Positions 34,963-45,133 of a DNA stretch of 64,000 nucleotides are shown here, in pieces. The stretch lies in assembly GCF_002754475.1 (NCBI RefSeq), contig NZ_PEFL01000001.1:310001-374000 (forward strand), in the 5' to 3' direction. How positions within the stretch are numbered: the first letter of the stretch is position 1; each line of letters starts with the position of its first letter. The DNA comes from Comamonas sp. 26. GTDB lineage: Bacteria > Pseudomonadota > Gammaproteobacteria > Burkholderiales > Burkholderiaceae_C. Under the pieces are notes generated by a model. The model was not told where the DNA came from, did no database searches, and worked only from the letters and a program-made list of their open reading frames with translations. A program made the translations under genes and the position numbers.

Positions 34963-36012
34963 TTAATAACTACTTGATGATTGACCCAGTGCCTTACGAT
35001 AAACATCCAATGTATGTTGATGGGTTTTTCTCCAATCATATTTTTTTGATAAAATCAGGCCAGATCTTATTTTTTCTTGTCTATATTCTGCATCAAAAAG
35101 TTTTTCTACCCCTTTGGCAAACTCAAAAGAATCCAAGGTCTCTACAACGGTTAATGATTCCTGGCCGACTTCGATTACAGCCTCGCATTGGCTGACAACA
35201 ACTGGGCAGCCTGCTTGCATGGCTTCGGCAACCGGAATTCCAAAACCTTCATAGGAGGATGGGTACACTAGGCAGAAAGCTTGGTTGTACAAATGATTGA
35301 TTGCCTCTTCGCTGAGGAATCCAGCATGCTCGATCCGATCTTGAATGGAAGAGGGAAGATCTGATAGATCGCTTTCGGATAACTTCCCACCACCAACACA
35401 GATTAGCTTGAAGTCTTTCAGGTATTCCAGCGATTTTGCTACTGCCTGGAAATTTTTGTATCCACCTCTTGCACCGATAAAAAGCAGAAAAGGCTGGCCT
35501 TCAGAATTGGCAATGTTATCAGGGTGGTAGGCGTTTGATACGCCGTTGTAGATGACATCAATCAATGATTCATCGATATCGGGTAAAAAATGTAGAAGAT
35601 CTTTTTTTGTCGCTTCAGAAATGCAGATTATTCGATCAGCATTTCTGATAGAGGAAAATTTCTGATATGAATGAACGAATTTCCGCAGACCATTGTTGTA
35701 ATGCTCATAGACAAAATCATGGACGGTCACAACTTTTTTTATTTTTCTGTCTTCTGGATTCCTGTAGTATGTGGAGTGAAATATATCAAATTCATTGGAA
35801 TTTATTTTGCAACTTCGGTACCGCTCCAGCAACCTGCAGTTTTCTGTGACTTCGGAATTGGAAGGTAATGGATTTTGCTTTTTGTCGTTGTAGGTTGTTA
35901 TTTGAAATTTGCAGCTCTCATTTTCAAGAGTTCTGATGAGCTCATTGAAGTAGACACTGATACCTCCAAAATTTTGTATTGAATACACGATGCCATCAAG
36001 AAAAATTTTCAT
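34963..36012 (-). CDS. Glycosyltransferase family 4
   Basis: Cytosolic or membrane-associated retaining sugar transferase with GT-B fold, 349 residues. The N-terminal half has FGGISVYFNELIRTLE and VVTVHDFVYEHYN. The C-terminal nucleotide-sugar site has LFIGARGGYKNFQAV, then YPSSYEGFGIPVAEAMQAGC, where the two Glu of the EX7E motif sit. Last gene of the minus-strand operon, 1 bp after manC. The donor may be GDP-mannose or GDP-fucose given the neighbours, but this is context only. AT-rich compared with chromosomal genes. Confidence 0.88.
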   Translation of the reverse strand: MKIFLDGIVYSIQNFGGISVYFNELIRTLENESCKFQITTYNDKKQNPLPSNSEVTENCRLLERYRSCKINSNEFDIFHSTYYRNPEDRKIKKVVTVHDFVYEHYNNGLRKFVHSYQKFSSIRNADRIICISEATKKDLLHFLPDIDESLIDVIYNGVSNAYHPDNIANSEGQPFLLFIGARGGYKNFQAVAKSLEYLKDFKLICVGGGKLSESDLSDLPSSIQDRIEHAGFLSEEAINHLYNQAFCLVYPSSYEGFGIPVAEAMQAGCPVVVSQCEAVIEVGQESLTVVETLDSFEFAKGVEKLFDAEYRQEKIRSGLILSKKYDWRKTHQHTLDVYRKALGQSSSSY

Positions 36013-37434
36013 TTAACATCTGCCATATTTATCTGAGAAACGAACAATATCATCTTCACCAAGGTATGGACCGACCTGAACTTCAATTAGCTCGAGCGGA
36101 ATTTTTCCCGGATTTTCCAGTGCATGAACGGCTCCAATTGGAAGATATATCGACTGATTTTCAGTAAGCAAGGTTTCTTTACCATCAAGAGTAACCAAAG
36201 CCGTACCAGAGACTACGATCCAATGTTCTGCACGGTGATGATGCATCTGTACGGAAAGCTTTGCTCCTGGATTAACTGTAATGCGTTTGACTTGATGGCG
36301 CATACCGGAGTCAACGGAGTCGTAATGTCCCCAAGGTCGATATACTTGACGATGTAATTGGGCCTCTGGCCGATTGGAGGCTTTGAGTTGCTGAACTATC
36401 TGCTTTACATCTTGGACTTGCTTGAGGTCAGCAACTAGCAGTGCATCCTTGGTTTGAACCACTACTAAGTCCTTCACTCCGATAGTCGCGACCATGCAAT
36501 TTTCAGCCAAAATCAAGGTATTAGCTGTATTGAATGCTAACACTTCGCCATGAAATGCATTTCCATCACTATCTTTGTCGCATACCTCCCACAATGACGA
36601 AAAGGCACCTACATCACTCCAGTTGGCTGAAAGTGGTACAACTGCCGCATGGAGAGTTTTTTCCATTACAGCGTAGTCAATGGAGTCAGAGGGGCATGCC
36701 GTGAATGCCTCTTTGTCTATTCGTATAAAGTCTAGATCAGGCTGCGAAGATGCGATGGATTTCTCGCAGGCAGCAAGAATATCAGGACGATAAGTTGCCA
36801 ACTCTTTTAGATAGACACTGGCGCGAAATAAGAACATGCCACTGTTCCAATCATATTCACCAGTGGCCAAATATTTTTCGGCTGTAGTTAGGTCTGGTTT
36901 TTCTACAAAGCTAGCTACTTCGAAAGCATGTTCGCTTAAAGGCTTTCCTCGATGGATGTAACCATACCCTGTTTCCGGGGTACTTGGCACAATACCAAAT
37001 GTCACTAAAAGTCCTGCATCTGCCAGAGGCAAAGCCGCGTGCACCGCAGCATGAAATGCAGGTACATCGCCAATCATGTGGTCGGCAGCAAGTACCAACA
37101 TTAGGGGGTCATTGCCATCACGCTGCGCATGCAGCGCTGCCAGCGCGACGGCAGGGGCCGTATTACGGCCAATAGGTTCTAACAGAATGTTGTGTTCCAG
37201 CTTGCCGACTTGGCGTAGCTGTTCCGCAACCAGGAAGCGGTGTGATTCGTTGCTGATGACCAACGGGCGCATATCGCTCAAGCCTTCTACGCGCGATAGC
37301 GTCATTTGCAGCATTGAGAGGTCTTGCCCTGGTAGGGTCAAAAACTGTTTAGGATACAGCTCCCGTGATAAGGGCCACAAGCGAGTACCGGATCCTCCGG
37401 CCATGACGATAGGAAGCAGCTCTGTATTTCGCAT
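36013..37434 (-). CDS. manC: Mannose-1-phosphate guanylyltransferase / mannose-6-phosphate isomerase
   Basis: Bifunctional type II PMI/GMP of 473 residues that makes GDP-mannose. The N-terminal guanylyltransferase has [31 protein letters not shown] and FVEKPD. The C-terminal cupin isomerase part (from about residue 350) has [12 protein letters not shown] and [18 protein letters not shown]. Start ATG 37434 overlaps the fcl stop by one base. The phosphomannomutase needed to link the two activities (manB/algC) is not in the window. Confidence 0.96.
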   Translation of the reverse strand: MRNTELLPIVMAGGSGTRLWPLSRELYPKQFLTLPGQDLSMLQMTLSRVEGLSDMRPLVISNESHRFLVAEQLRQVGKLEHNILLEPIGRNTAPAVALAALHAQRDGNDPLMLVLAADHMIGDVPAFHAAVHAALPLADAGLLVTFGIVPSTPETGYGYIHRGKPLSEHAFEVASFVEKPDLTTAEKYLATGEYDWNSGMFLFRASVYLKELATYRPDILAACEKSIASSQPDLDFIRIDKEAFTACPSDSIDYAVMEKTLHAAVVPLSANWSDVGAFSSLWEVCDKDSDGNAFHGEVLAFNTANTLILAENCMVATIGVKDLVVVQTKDALLVADLKQVQDVKQIVQQLKASNRPEAQLHRQVYRPWGHYDSVDSGMRHQVKRITVNPGAKLSVQMHHHRAEHWIVVSGTALVTLDGKETLLTENQSIYLPIGAVHALENPGKIPLELIEVQVGPYLGEDDIVRFSDKYGRC

Positions 37435-38411
37435 TAGGACGCCCGTACGTTTTCGACATTTTCAAGATACCAGTCATACGCATTTCGCAGACCTGCTTCT
37501 AGAGGTATTGTGCTGTGCCAGCCAAGGCCTTTAAGGCGTGACACATCCATGAGTTTTCGTGGTGTGCCATCGGGCTTGCTACTGTCAAATGTCAAACGAC
37601 CCGTAAACCCTGTCACTTTGGCGATGGTTTCTGCCAATTCGCGAATAGTGCAATCGACACCTGTTCCCACGTTAATATGGGACAGCATGGGTTGAGTATG
37701 GGCATGATAGAGGCTTGCATCCAGTTCCATCACATGAACCGAAGCTGCAGCCATATCATCAACGTGTAAGAACTCGCGCATAGGTGTACCAGAGCCCCAG
37801 ATCACTACTTCATCAGCCTTTGACATGGCCGCATCATGAAAGCGTCGAATCAGCGCCGGAATCACATGGCTGTTGTCTGGGTGGAAATTGTCATTCTGAC
37901 CATACAGGTTGGTAGGCATTACAGACCGATAGTCCCGACCATATTGCCGATTATAGCTTTCACAGAGCTTAATACCCGCAATTTTCGCAATTGCATAAGG
38001 CTCATTAGTTGGCTCAAGCAACCCTGTTAGCAGAGCCTCTTCCCTCATTGGCTGAGGTGCGGATTTTGGATAAATGCAAGAGCTACCAAGGAATAGCAAC
38101 TTCTGTATACCTGCCTCATGTGCGGCATGAATCAAATTTGCTTCAATCATCAGATTTTCATAGATGAATTGAGCTGGGTAGATATTATTAGCGTGAATAC
38201 CCCCCACTTTGGCCGCAGCGATATAAACTTGCTGAATGTCCTGTGCTGCGAAGAAATCCTTTACGGCCTGTTGATTGACTAGATCAAGCTCATCGCGGGT
38301 AGTCATGATGAGCTGGGTGTGGCCAAGCTCGGACAGTCGGCGAACGATAGCCGAGCCTACCATGCCTCTATGGCCAACGACGAAGATGCGGGCTTTCGTG
38401 TCTCGAATCAT
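37434..38411 (-). CDS. fcl: GDP-L-fucose synthase
   Basis: Epimerase-reductase that converts GDP-4-keto-6-deoxymannose to GDP-L-fucose; 325 residues, NADPH-dependent [20 protein letters not shown] is the nucleotide site. [39 protein letters not shown] and [19 protein letters not shown] are specific to Fcl rather than to Rmd-type reductases. A frame is open to 38474, but ATG 38411 lies 2 bp after the gmd stop and gives the normal N-terminus. Coupled to manC through a TAATG junction. Confidence 0.95.
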   Translation of the reverse strand: MIRDTKARIFVVGHRGMVGSAIVRRLSELGHTQLIMTTRDELDLVNQQAVKDFFAAQDIQQVYIAAAKVGGIHANNIYPAQFIYENLMIEANLIHAAHEAGIQKLLFLGSSCIYPKSAPQPMREEALLTGLLEPTNEPYAIAKIAGIKLCESYNRQYGRDYRSVMPTNLYGQNDNFHPDNSHVIPALIRRFHDAAMSKADEVVIWGSGTPMREFLHVDDMAAASVHVMELDASLYHAHTQPMLSHINVGTGVDCTIRELAETIAKVTGFTGRLTFDSSKPDGTPRKLMDVSRLKGLGWHSTIPLEAGLRNAYDWYLENVENVRAS

Positions 38412-38413
38412 TA

Positions 38414-39535
38414 TCAGTTTTCCACAGAAACCGGTACATGATGGCCGTGCTGTTTCAGCAAGGCATGGCGACATGCAGTTTGAAGATCCTCAGCAACCAT
38501 TTCTGCACACATCTCTTGGACAGTGATCTCTGGTATCCAGCCTAATTTTTCCTTTGCCTTGCTTGGATCGCCAAGCAAGGTTTCAACCTCTGCAGGGCGG
38601 AAATAGCGTGAATCAACGCGCACAATCACAGCACCGACGCTCAAGGCAGGTGCTTTGTTTCCTTCAATTTTGGTAATGACTGCGATTTCGTCAACGCCAC
38701 TGCCTTCAAAACGAAGCGTGATGCCGAGTTCAGCCGCCGACCATTGAATGAACTGACGAACTGAATATTGGACCCCTGTAGCGATGACGAAATCTTCAGG
38801 TTGATCTTGTTGTAGCATCATCCATTGCATGCGGACATAATCTTTTGCATGCCCCCAGTCACGAAGAGAGTCCATATTTCCCATGTAAAGGCAAGATTCA
38901 AGGCCTTGAGCAATATTCGCTAATCCTCGTGTAATTTTTCTTGTTACAAAAGTTTCCCCTCGTCGTGGTGATTCATGATTAAAAAGAATACCGTTGCAAG
39001 CGTACATTCCATATGCTTCTCGGTAATTCACAGTAATCCAGTAGGCATAAAGTTTGGCCACTGCATATGGAGAACGAGGGTAAAAGGGAGTGCTTTCTTT
39101 CTGAGGGATTTCTTGCACCAATCCATAAAGCTCCGATGTGGAAGCTTGATAGAATTTCGTCTTCTTTTCTAAACCAAGCAGGCGAATGGATTCAAGTATC
39201 CGAAGCGTTCCTATTGCATCTACATCTGCCGTATATTCAGGGGATTCAAATGAGACAGCAACATGAGATTGCGCTCCAAGATTGTAAATCTCGTCAGGTT
39301 GAACCTGCTGGATAATGCGCGTCAAATTCGATGTATCACTAAGATCCCCATAATGTAGGGTGAAATTCTTATTGTCGACGTGCGGATCTTGATAAATATG
39401 GTCAACACGCTGAGTATTGAATAAAGACGCGCGACGTTTGATCCCGTGTACTTGATAACCTTTTTCAAGTAAGAGCTCGGCAAGGTAGGAGCCATCTTGT
39501 CCTGTGATGCCTGTGATAAGTGCGATTTTATTCAT
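38414..39535 (-). CDS. gmd: GDP-mannose 4,6-dehydratase
   Basis: Makes GDP-4-keto-6-deoxy-D-mannose from GDP-mannose. 373 residues: [58 protein letters not shown], and the catalytic block [20 protein letters not shown] with [20 protein letters not shown]. Full length. It is followed 2 bp later by fcl and preceded 2 bp earlier by the GT2 gene, so it belongs to a tightly packed operon. Confidence 0.97.
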   Translation of the reverse strand: MNKIALITGITGQDGSYLAELLLEKGYQVHGIKRRASLFNTQRVDHIYQDPHVDNKNFTLHYGDLSDTSNLTRIIQQVQPDEIYNLGAQSHVAVSFESPEYTADVDAIGTLRILESIRLLGLEKKTKFYQASTSELYGLVQEIPQKESTPFYPRSPYAVAKLYAYWITVNYREAYGMYACNGILFNHESPRRGETFVTRKITRGLANIAQGLESCLYMGNMDSLRDWGHAKDYVRMQWMMLQQDQPEDFVIATGVQYSVRQFIQWSAAELGITLRFEGSGVDEIAVITKIEGNKAPALSVGAVIVRVDSRYFRPAEVETLLGDPSKAKEKLGWIPEITVQEMCAEMVAEDLQTACRHALLKQHGHHVPVSVEN

Positions 39536-39537
39536 GG

Positions 39538-40281
39538 CTATATTTTGATAAATTGAGATAGCTTTATTGCAAATCTTAGATTGACAAAGAGTATATTTGA
39601 GTAAATATTGTTCTTTTTGAGAGATTTTATTATTTCATATGAAACCTTGTGCCTTGATCTTAGACTGCTGTTACTAATTCCCCCATCGCTCATGAGAACC
39701 AATGTTTTGTCGATTCTTTTGAATTTTAGCTTTAGTACAGATAAAAATCTGGTCAATAAGTCAAAGTCTGCGGCAATTTTCAAATGTTTGTCATAGGTTC
39801 CATGCTTTTTATATGCGGATTTTCTTATGAAGACAGCTGGATGTGGCGGTTGTATTCCGAATCTACTCAATTTTGGATTGAAAATTTTGGATGAGTAAAA
39901 TCTCTTGACCTTGTTTGTGGATTCGCTGAATATCTCCACATTGCCTAGCAGGAGGTCTGCTTCCGGTGAGAAATTTTCTGATACTGTTTTCAAGACTTGG
40001 TTGTTTGAGAAATAATCATCAGAATTCAATATGGCGATTATTTCTCCTGAGGCCAATGATATTCCTTTGTTCATGGCATCATATATTCCAGAGTCTTTTT
40101 CTGAAATAATTTTAGAAATTCTACTTGAGTATTTTTGACAAATTTCCAGCGTTCGATCTTTTGATTCTCCGTCAATTATTATGTATTCATAATCAAAGTA
40201 ATCTTGATTTAGAACGGATTTTATTGTGCGCTCTATGGTTTTTTCGCTGTTGAAAGAGACAGTGATGACTGATATTTTCAT
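39538..40281 (-). CDS. Glycosyltransferase family 2 (WcaA/WbbD-like)
   Basis: Inverting GT-A fold sugar transferase of 247 residues. [19 protein letters not shown] is the N-terminal nucleotide-binding strand, [18 protein letters not shown] follows, and the DXD-like metal site is [14 protein letters not shown] 40281 overlaps the upstream gene by ATGA and is preferred over an ATG at 40296. AT-rich like wzx and wzy. Donor and acceptor are unknown; the setting suggests it adds a sugar to the lipid-linked unit begun by the preceding transferase. Confidence 0.88.
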   Translation of the reverse strand: MKISVITVSFNSEKTIERTIKSVLNQDYFDYEYIIIDGESKDRTLEICQKYSSRISKIISEKDSGIYDAMNKGISLASGEIIAILNSDDYFSNNQVLKTVSENFSPEADLLLGNVEIFSESTNKVKRFYSSKIFNPKLSRFGIQPPHPAVFIRKSAYKKHGTYDKHLKIAADFDLLTRFLSVLKLKFKRIDKTLVLMSDGGISNSSLRSRHKVSYEIIKSLKKNNIYSNILFVNLRFAIKLSQFIKI

Positions 40282-41387
40282 TTTTTTGGAATCCAACGAA
40301 AAAATGCTAACTTGTTATAAAATGATAAATAACATAAAAAACTGGCTATAAATGAAAGTGCTGTGAGTATTTTGCTGTGATAGGTGAGAACTGCTAATAT
40401 GCAGGGAATTGTTGCATATACCCAAAGAAAAGGTGAAGTCAATCCATTTTGCATAGGTTTTGAAAAATTGGCGAATATTTTTCGTGCCCAGCGTTTGTTG
40501 GCCAAAGAGTGCAGGTGAAAGAAGTCTGGCTCAGTTGGACTGTAGCCCTCTCGGAGAGATCTTCGCAAAATGCTAAAACCTACTTCGATAATGGGGTAGG
40601 AACAAATCAACAGGCTGGTCCAGGGGGAAACAGAGTGATTGCGCTCGGGTAGCAGCACGGCAATCCATGCCAGTGTAAAGCCCAGGAAATAAGCTCCGCC
40701 GTCCCCCAGAAATATCTTCCCCTTTGGCCAGTTGACAAAAAAGAAACCTGCCACAGCACCCGCTATGATCAGGCAGGTAAATGCAAGAGGAATATCTCCT
40801 ACCAGCCGAGCGATGATGCCGAAGGCAGCAAGAATAATCATTGCAGTGCCTGCAGTCAGGCCGTTCAGTCCATCGATGATGTTGATGGAGTTGGCAACCC
40901 CGCCAACAGCGATGGCAGTGAAGATGACCGAGATGATGGTAAATCCCAGCAAGAAGTCAAGGCCTGGAATATCGACATGGGTGAGCGATGTACCAGTAAT
41001 ACCCCAGCCCAGTACGCCAGAGGCCATGGTGGCCAGAAGACGGATTTTTACCGATACTTTCTTGGTCAAATCTTCCAAAAGGCCAAAAATGAAAGCGGGT
41101 ATTCCAGCCATGAGGATGGCACCAAGAATCATTCTCTTCTCTGCCGCAGCTGCGCCATGGCTTGAGGCCGCGAAACCTGCAAAGACGCCTATTGCAATAC
41201 CGATACCGCCAATTCGGGGAGTCGGGGTGGTGTGAACTTTTTGTACCCCACTACTGGAGTCCATGGAAAAGCTGCCATGCCATTTCTTGGTGGTAACCAG
41301 CAACACGCAGGTAATAAACGAAGCCAAGCCTGCAAGAAACGCGTCATACCTGAATAACTCTTGAACAGAGAAAATAATCGAATTCAT
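40278..41387 (-). CDS. Polyprenyl-phosphate N-acetylhexosamine-1-phosphate transferase (WecA/MraY family)
   Basis: Integral membrane enzyme of 369 residues with about 10-11 helices that starts a polysaccharide unit on undecaprenyl phosphate. VHTTPTPRIGGIGIAIGVF is the cytosolic N-terminal block, NSINIIDGLNGLTAG carries the Asp pair, FLGDGGAYFLGFTLAW the third acidic site, and DFFHLHSLANKRW the conserved His-rich loop. Promoter-proximal gene of the minus-strand operon, divergent from argB by 148 bp, with GC content intermediate between the chromosome and the AT-rich genes. The sugar (GlcNAc, QuiNAc or FucNAc) cannot be decided. Confidence 0.92.
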   Translation of the reverse strand: MNSIIFSVQELFRYDAFLAGLASFITCVLLVTTKKWHGSFSMDSSSGVQKVHTTPTPRIGGIGIAIGVFAGFAASSHGAAAAEKRMILGAILMAGIPAFIFGLLEDLTKKVSVKIRLLATMASGVLGWGITGTSLTHVDIPGLDFLLGFTIISVIFTAIAVGGVANSINIIDGLNGLTAGTAMIILAAFGIIARLVGDIPLAFTCLIIAGAVAGFFFVNWPKGKIFLGDGGAYFLGFTLAWIAVLLPERNHSVSPWTSLLICSYPIIEVGFSILRRSLREGYSPTEPDFFHLHSLANKRWARKIFANFSKPMQNGLTSPFLWVYATIPCILAVLTYHSKILTALSFIASFLCYLSFYNKLAFFRWIPKK

Positions 41388-41535
41388 GGAGTGTGTGGAT
41401 GTGGAATTGTTTTAAGTTTTATATCGAGGGTAGCTGACTCGGGGAAGTTGGCATCTTGCTCGTCTCCAAGAGCATTTGCGGCACAATGCAGCCCATCTGA
41501 CTTGAACATTGTCCCACGGGACTGAGCTTTGATCT

Positions 41536-42435
41536 ATGACCACCATTGACTCCACCACCCAGATCGCCCCCCGCGACAAAGCCGAAATCCTGGCGCAAGC
41601 GCTGCCCTACATTCGCAAGTTCCATGGCAAGACCATGGTCATCAAGTATGGCGGTAACGCCATGACCGATCCCGCCCTGCAGGCGGACTTTGCAGAAGAT
41701 GTGGTGTTGCTCAAGCTGGTGGGGATTAACCCTGTGGTGGTTCATGGTGGTGGACCTCAGATCGAGGCGGCGCTGGGTCGTCTTGGCAAGAAGGGTGAAT
41801 TCATTCAAGGCATGCGTGTCACGGATGAAGAAACCATGGAAGTGGTGGAGTGGGTGCTGGCTGGCGAGGTGCAGCAGGACATCGTGGGTCTGATCCATCA
41901 GGCCGGCGGCAAGGCCGTGGGCCTGACGGGGCGAGATGGTGGCTTGATTCGTGCCAAGAAGCTCAAGATGCTGGATAACAAGGATCCGAGCATCGAGCAC
42001 GATGTGGGTCAGGTGGGCGATATCGTTGCCATCGACCCCAGTGTGGTGAAGGCGCTGCAGGACGATGCTTTCATTCCAGTCATCAGCCCTATCGGTTTTG
42101 GCGAGGAGAACGAGAGTTACAACATCAACGCCGACGTGGTGGCCAGCAAGTTGGCAACTGTGTTGCAAGCTGAAAAACTGGTGCTTTTAACCAACACTCC
42201 GGGTGTTTTGGACAAGGCAGGCAAGCTGCTGACAGATCTGACAGCTCGTGAAATCGATGGATTGTTTGCCGATGGCACGATTTCTGGCGGCATGTTGCCC
42301 AAGATTGCAGGCGCTCTGGATGCAGCCAAGGCCGGTGTGAACGCCGTGCACATCATTGATGGTCGGGTGCCGCATTCCATGCTGCTGGAAATTTTGACGG
42401 ATCAGGCTTATGGCACGATGATTCGTAGCCATTGA
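41536..42435 (+). CDS. argB: Acetylglutamate kinase
   Basis: Second step of arginine synthesis, phosphorylating N-acetylglutamate; 299 residues, cytosolic amino-acid-kinase fold. [17 protein letters not shown] holds the ATP-binding Lys, and [18 protein letters not shown] the substrate loop. [19 protein letters not shown] and [20 protein letters not shown] are also conserved. It marks the right border of the polysaccharide locus. A terminator follows. Confidence 0.97.
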   Translation: MTTIDSTTQIAPRDKAEILAQALPYIRKFHGKTMVIKYGGNAMTDPALQADFAEDVVLLKLVGINPVVVHGGGPQIEAALGRLGKKGEFIQGMRVTDEETMEVVEWVLAGEVQQDIVGLIHQAGGKAVGLTGRDGGLIRAKKLKMLDNKDPSIEHDVGQVGDIVAIDPSVVKALQDDAFIPVISPIGFGEENESYNINADVVASKLATVLQAEKLVLLTNTPGVLDKAGKLLTDLTAREIDGLFADGTISGGMLPKIAGALDAAKAGVNAVHIIDGRVPHSMLLEILTDQAYGTMIRSH

Positions 42436-42548
42436 TGAGTCTGTCTGGCCCTGACGTGTGGCTGCCCGTGCCGGGTGGCTTGGCGCATAAAGCGTTAACA
42501 TCGCCGCAGGGCTTTTCCGGGCGGACCTGAGCTCAGGATCCCGCCGCA

Positions 42549-42575
42549 AGCCGCCTTTGGGCGGCTTTTGTTTTT
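42549..42575 (+). terminator. Intrinsic terminator after argB
   Basis: AGCCGCC-TTTG-GGCGGCT followed by TTTGTTTTT, about 110 bp after the argB stop and 18 bp before the response-regulator gene. Confidence 0.85.
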
Positions 42576-42592
42576 GAGCTAGGTAGGACTTT

Positions 42593-43312
42593 ATGCGTTT
42601 GCTTCTGGTGGAAGATGATGTGATGGTGGCCAGCGGTATCAAGCTGGGTCTGTCCGATGCAGGTTATGCCGTGGACTGGGTCGGCAGTGCTGAGCGTGCG
42701 TTGGAGGTGCTGGCTCAGGAAGCATTTGATGTGGCGGTGATCGATATCGGTCTGCCCGGCATCAACGGGCTGGAGCTGACTCGCCGCCTGCGCAGCAGCG
42801 AGGTGGAAAGCAAGGCCATGCCGGTATTGATCCTCACTGCGCGTGATGCGCTGCAGGATCGGGTGCAGGGACTGGACTGGGGGGCAGATGACTATATGGT
42901 CAAGCCCTTTGAGCTTCCCGAGCTGCTGGCGCGTCTGCGGGCACTGATGCGCCGTTCGCAGGCGGCAACGTCTGCAGTACTGAACTTTGGCTGTATTGAG
43001 CTGGATACGGCTGGTCGCCGTGCGGGTGCCCGTCAGGCGCCGCAAGAAGGTGAGAACGAAGGCAAGCTCCTGGCGATTGATCTGGGTCCGCGTGAATGGA
43101 CGGTGCTTGAATATTTGCTGCTCAATGCGCCCAAGCCCGCCAGCAAAGAGAAACTGCTGCAGGCGCTGACGGGCTGGGACCGTGAAATCACACCCAATGC
43201 CGTAGAGGTTTATGTCTCGCGCCTGCGCAGCAAACTGGAGCCGCATGGGGTAGCTTTGCGCTCTATTCGCGGCTTTGGTTATCGGTTGGAGTTGATGCCT
43301 GAAGTGCTTTGA
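42593..43312 (+). CDS. OmpR-family response regulator (QseB/TctD-like)
   Basis: Transcription factor of 239 residues. The receiver domain has the acidic pair in LLVEDDVMVASG, phospho-acceptor Asp51 (AVIDIGLPGINGLEL), and Lys in DDYMVKPFELPEL. The C-terminal winged helix has PREWTVLEYLLLNAPKPASK and VEVYVSRLRSKLEPHG followed by IRGFGYRLE. It is partnered with the histidine kinase 147 bp downstream. Ligand and target genes are unknown. Confidence 0.93.
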   Translation: MRLLLVEDDVMVASGIKLGLSDAGYAVDWVGSAERALEVLAQEAFDVAVIDIGLPGINGLELTRRLRSSEVESKAMPVLILTARDALQDRVQGLDWGADDYMVKPFELPELLARLRALMRRSQAATSAVLNFGCIELDTAGRRAGARQAPQEGENEGKLLAIDLGPREWTVLEYLLLNAPKPASKEKLLQALTGWDREITPNAVEVYVSRLRSKLEPHGVALRSIRGFGYRLELMPEVL

Positions 43313-43337
43313 TTAAAGTGCTTTGATTCATCAAACT

Positions 43338-43420
43338 GATAGCTGCTTGCACTTGATTGATATTAATTTCAGATAGAGATATCTCTTAATTATTTATTAA
43401 TAAAGTGCTGGTGGCTATGA
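43338..43420. repeat. Interspersed palindromic repeat between regulator and kinase genes
   Basis: Left arm GATAGCTGCTTGCACTTGAT (43338-43357) and right arm ATAAAGTGCTGGTGGCTATG (43400-43419) are inverted and share compensating changes (GCACTT / AAGTGC in place of GCGCTT / AAGCGC). The paired change suggests that the folded form matters. It fills the gap of an otherwise plausible operon. Confidence 0.6.
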
Positions 43421-43459
43421 AAAATAGAGTCGTCAGCCTCTTTATTCACATACGTATTA

Positions 43460-44959
43460 ATGACCGCCAATCTGCGCTTTCGTCTGCTGGTTTTGCTTCT
43501 GGTGCCACTGATGCTGCTGGGGGTCATGGGCGGCTGGTTCAGTTACAGCGCGGCGGATGAGGCTTCTACCCAGCATGACCAGCGCTTGCTTAGATTGCTG
43601 CCCGCATTGGCGGATTCGGTGCTGGCCCCTTCGATTGCCGATGGCACGCCGCCGCTGGTGTCTTTGACTCCCTCGGTAGAGGATTTTTTGCGCAATCAGG
43701 GCGATGAAGTGGCTTATGCCATTGGCGATCTGCAAGGCAATGTGGTTGCGGGCGATGCCTGGATACGCTTTGATGTACCGGCGACGGGCACGGCGGAATT
43801 TCACAGTCAGGAGCATGACGGCGTGACTTACCGCGTGGGTGTGCTCAAGGCTGAAACCTATGGCGCGGGCGAGATGGTCGTCATGCTGGCGGATAGCAGT
43901 GATGTGCGTCAGCAATGGGTGCGCCAGCTGATCATGCATGTGCTGCTGCCCAATCTGCTGCTGATTGCCGGGGCGGCGATAGCGATTTACTGGTCGGTCA
44001 GCCGGGCCTTCAAGCCGTTGCATAAGCTGACTCAGGCGGTAGAGCGGCGCTCACCGCGCGACCTCAGCCCTATTGATGAGCAGACATCGCCCGCTGAAGT
44101 GCGCCCGCTGGTGCGTGCGCTCAACCGCTTGTTCTCTTTAGTCAATGCGCAGGCCGAAGGTCAGCGCCGCTTTGTGGCTGATGCGGCCCATCAGTTGCGC
44201 ACGCCGCTTGCCGCCTTGCAGGCGCAGGTTGAGGCCTGGGCGCTGAGCGCGCAAGAGGCGCAGCGCATTGCCAAGGGCAGCGGAGGGCAGGCGCAGGTTG
44301 TACTGAATGTGGAGCAGATTGAGCAGTTGCGTGATGCCACGCGGCGCACCTCTCAGCTGGCGCGCCAGTTGCTGGCTCTGTCGCGTGCGGATGCCCGCAA
44401 TGCTGAGGTGCAGCCGCTGCAAGAGGTCGATCTCAAAGACCTGTGCGAGAGCATGCTGGAGACCTTTATCGACCGTGCCTCAGCCAAGGGGCTGGACTTT
44501 GGGCTGGAGGTTCAGCCAGCTTCTGTCTGGGGCCATAGCTGGCTGCTGCGTGAGCTGGTCTCCAACCTGGTTGAAAACGCCATTAAATACACGCCCCAAG
44601 GCGGCAGTGTCACGCTGCTTTGCGGACTGCGCCCGAAGCCTGTGGGCACGGATGATGTCACGCTGCTGAATATGCCCGGAGTGGCGCAATGGGCCTATGT
44701 CGAGGTCGATGACGATGGTCCCGGTGTGCCTGAGGAAGAGCGCAGCCAGATTACCCAGCGCTTTTATCGCGCTCAGGGTGTGGTGGAAGAGGGCACGGGT
44801 TTGGGTTTGGCGATTGCCGATGAAATTACTCAACTCCATCAAGGTGTTTTGAGTTTTACCGAGGGTAGTTTAGGTAAAGGCTTATTAGTAAGACTTGAAA
44901 TTCCGGTTCAATCAGTTTCAGAAGGCAGCCATGATCCATCTGAAGGTTTGAAAGGGTGA
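43460..44959 (+). CDS. Sensor histidine kinase (TctE/QseC-like)
   Basis: Membrane histidine kinase of 499 residues. Helix 1 is near residues 8-24 (LLVLLLVPLMLLGVMGG), followed by a periplasmic 2CSK_N-like domain to about 155, helix 2 near 158-180 and a HAMP linker. The phospho-acceptor is His244 in FVADAAHQLRTPLAALQAQ. The ATPase domain has ELVSNLVENAIKYTPQGG, VDDDGPGVPEEE and EGTGLGLAIADEIT. It is the partner of the upstream regulator. TctE-type kinases often sense tricarboxylates with Bug proteins, but that link is not shown here. Confidence 0.93.
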   Translation: MTANLRFRLLVLLLVPLMLLGVMGGWFSYSAADEASTQHDQRLLRLLPALADSVLAPSIADGTPPLVSLTPSVEDFLRNQGDEVAYAIGDLQGNVVAGDAWIRFDVPATGTAEFHSQEHDGVTYRVGVLKAETYGAGEMVVMLADSSDVRQQWVRQLIMHVLLPNLLLIAGAAIAIYWSVSRAFKPLHKLTQAVERRSPRDLSPIDEQTSPAEVRPLVRALNRLFSLVNAQAEGQRRFVADAAHQLRTPLAALQAQVEAWALSAQEAQRIAKGSGGQAQVVLNVEQIEQLRDATRRTSQLARQLLALSRADARNAEVQPLQEVDLKDLCESMLETFIDRASAKGLDFGLEVQPASVWGHSWLLRELVSNLVENAIKYTPQGGSVTLLCGLRPKPVGTDDVTLLNMPGVAQWAYVEVDDDGPGVPEEERSQITQRFYRAQGVVEEGTGLGLAIADEITQLHQGVLSFTEGSLGKGLLVRLEIPVQSVSEGSHDPSEGLKG

Positions 44960-45021
44960 TTTCTCGGTTACGCTTGAGAGTTGGTGAGCGCGGTGGGTTG
45001 AATGTTCAGGAGCGGAGACCA

Positions 45022-45046
45022 CAAAACCGGATTAAGTACGGTTTTG
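45022..45046. other. Hairpin in the kinase-slmA gap
   Basis: CAAAACCG and CGGTTTTG form a perfect 8-bp stem with a 9-base loop. The only T-run is within the stem, so terminator function is uncertain. Confidence 0.4.
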
Positions 45047-45133
45047 CAAACCTGAAAACCTGCCTATTAGGGAGTCTTGTGCTTAACAGTGCAACTGGCT
45101 GTGAGAAAATTGCTAATAAATACTGAGTCGCCT

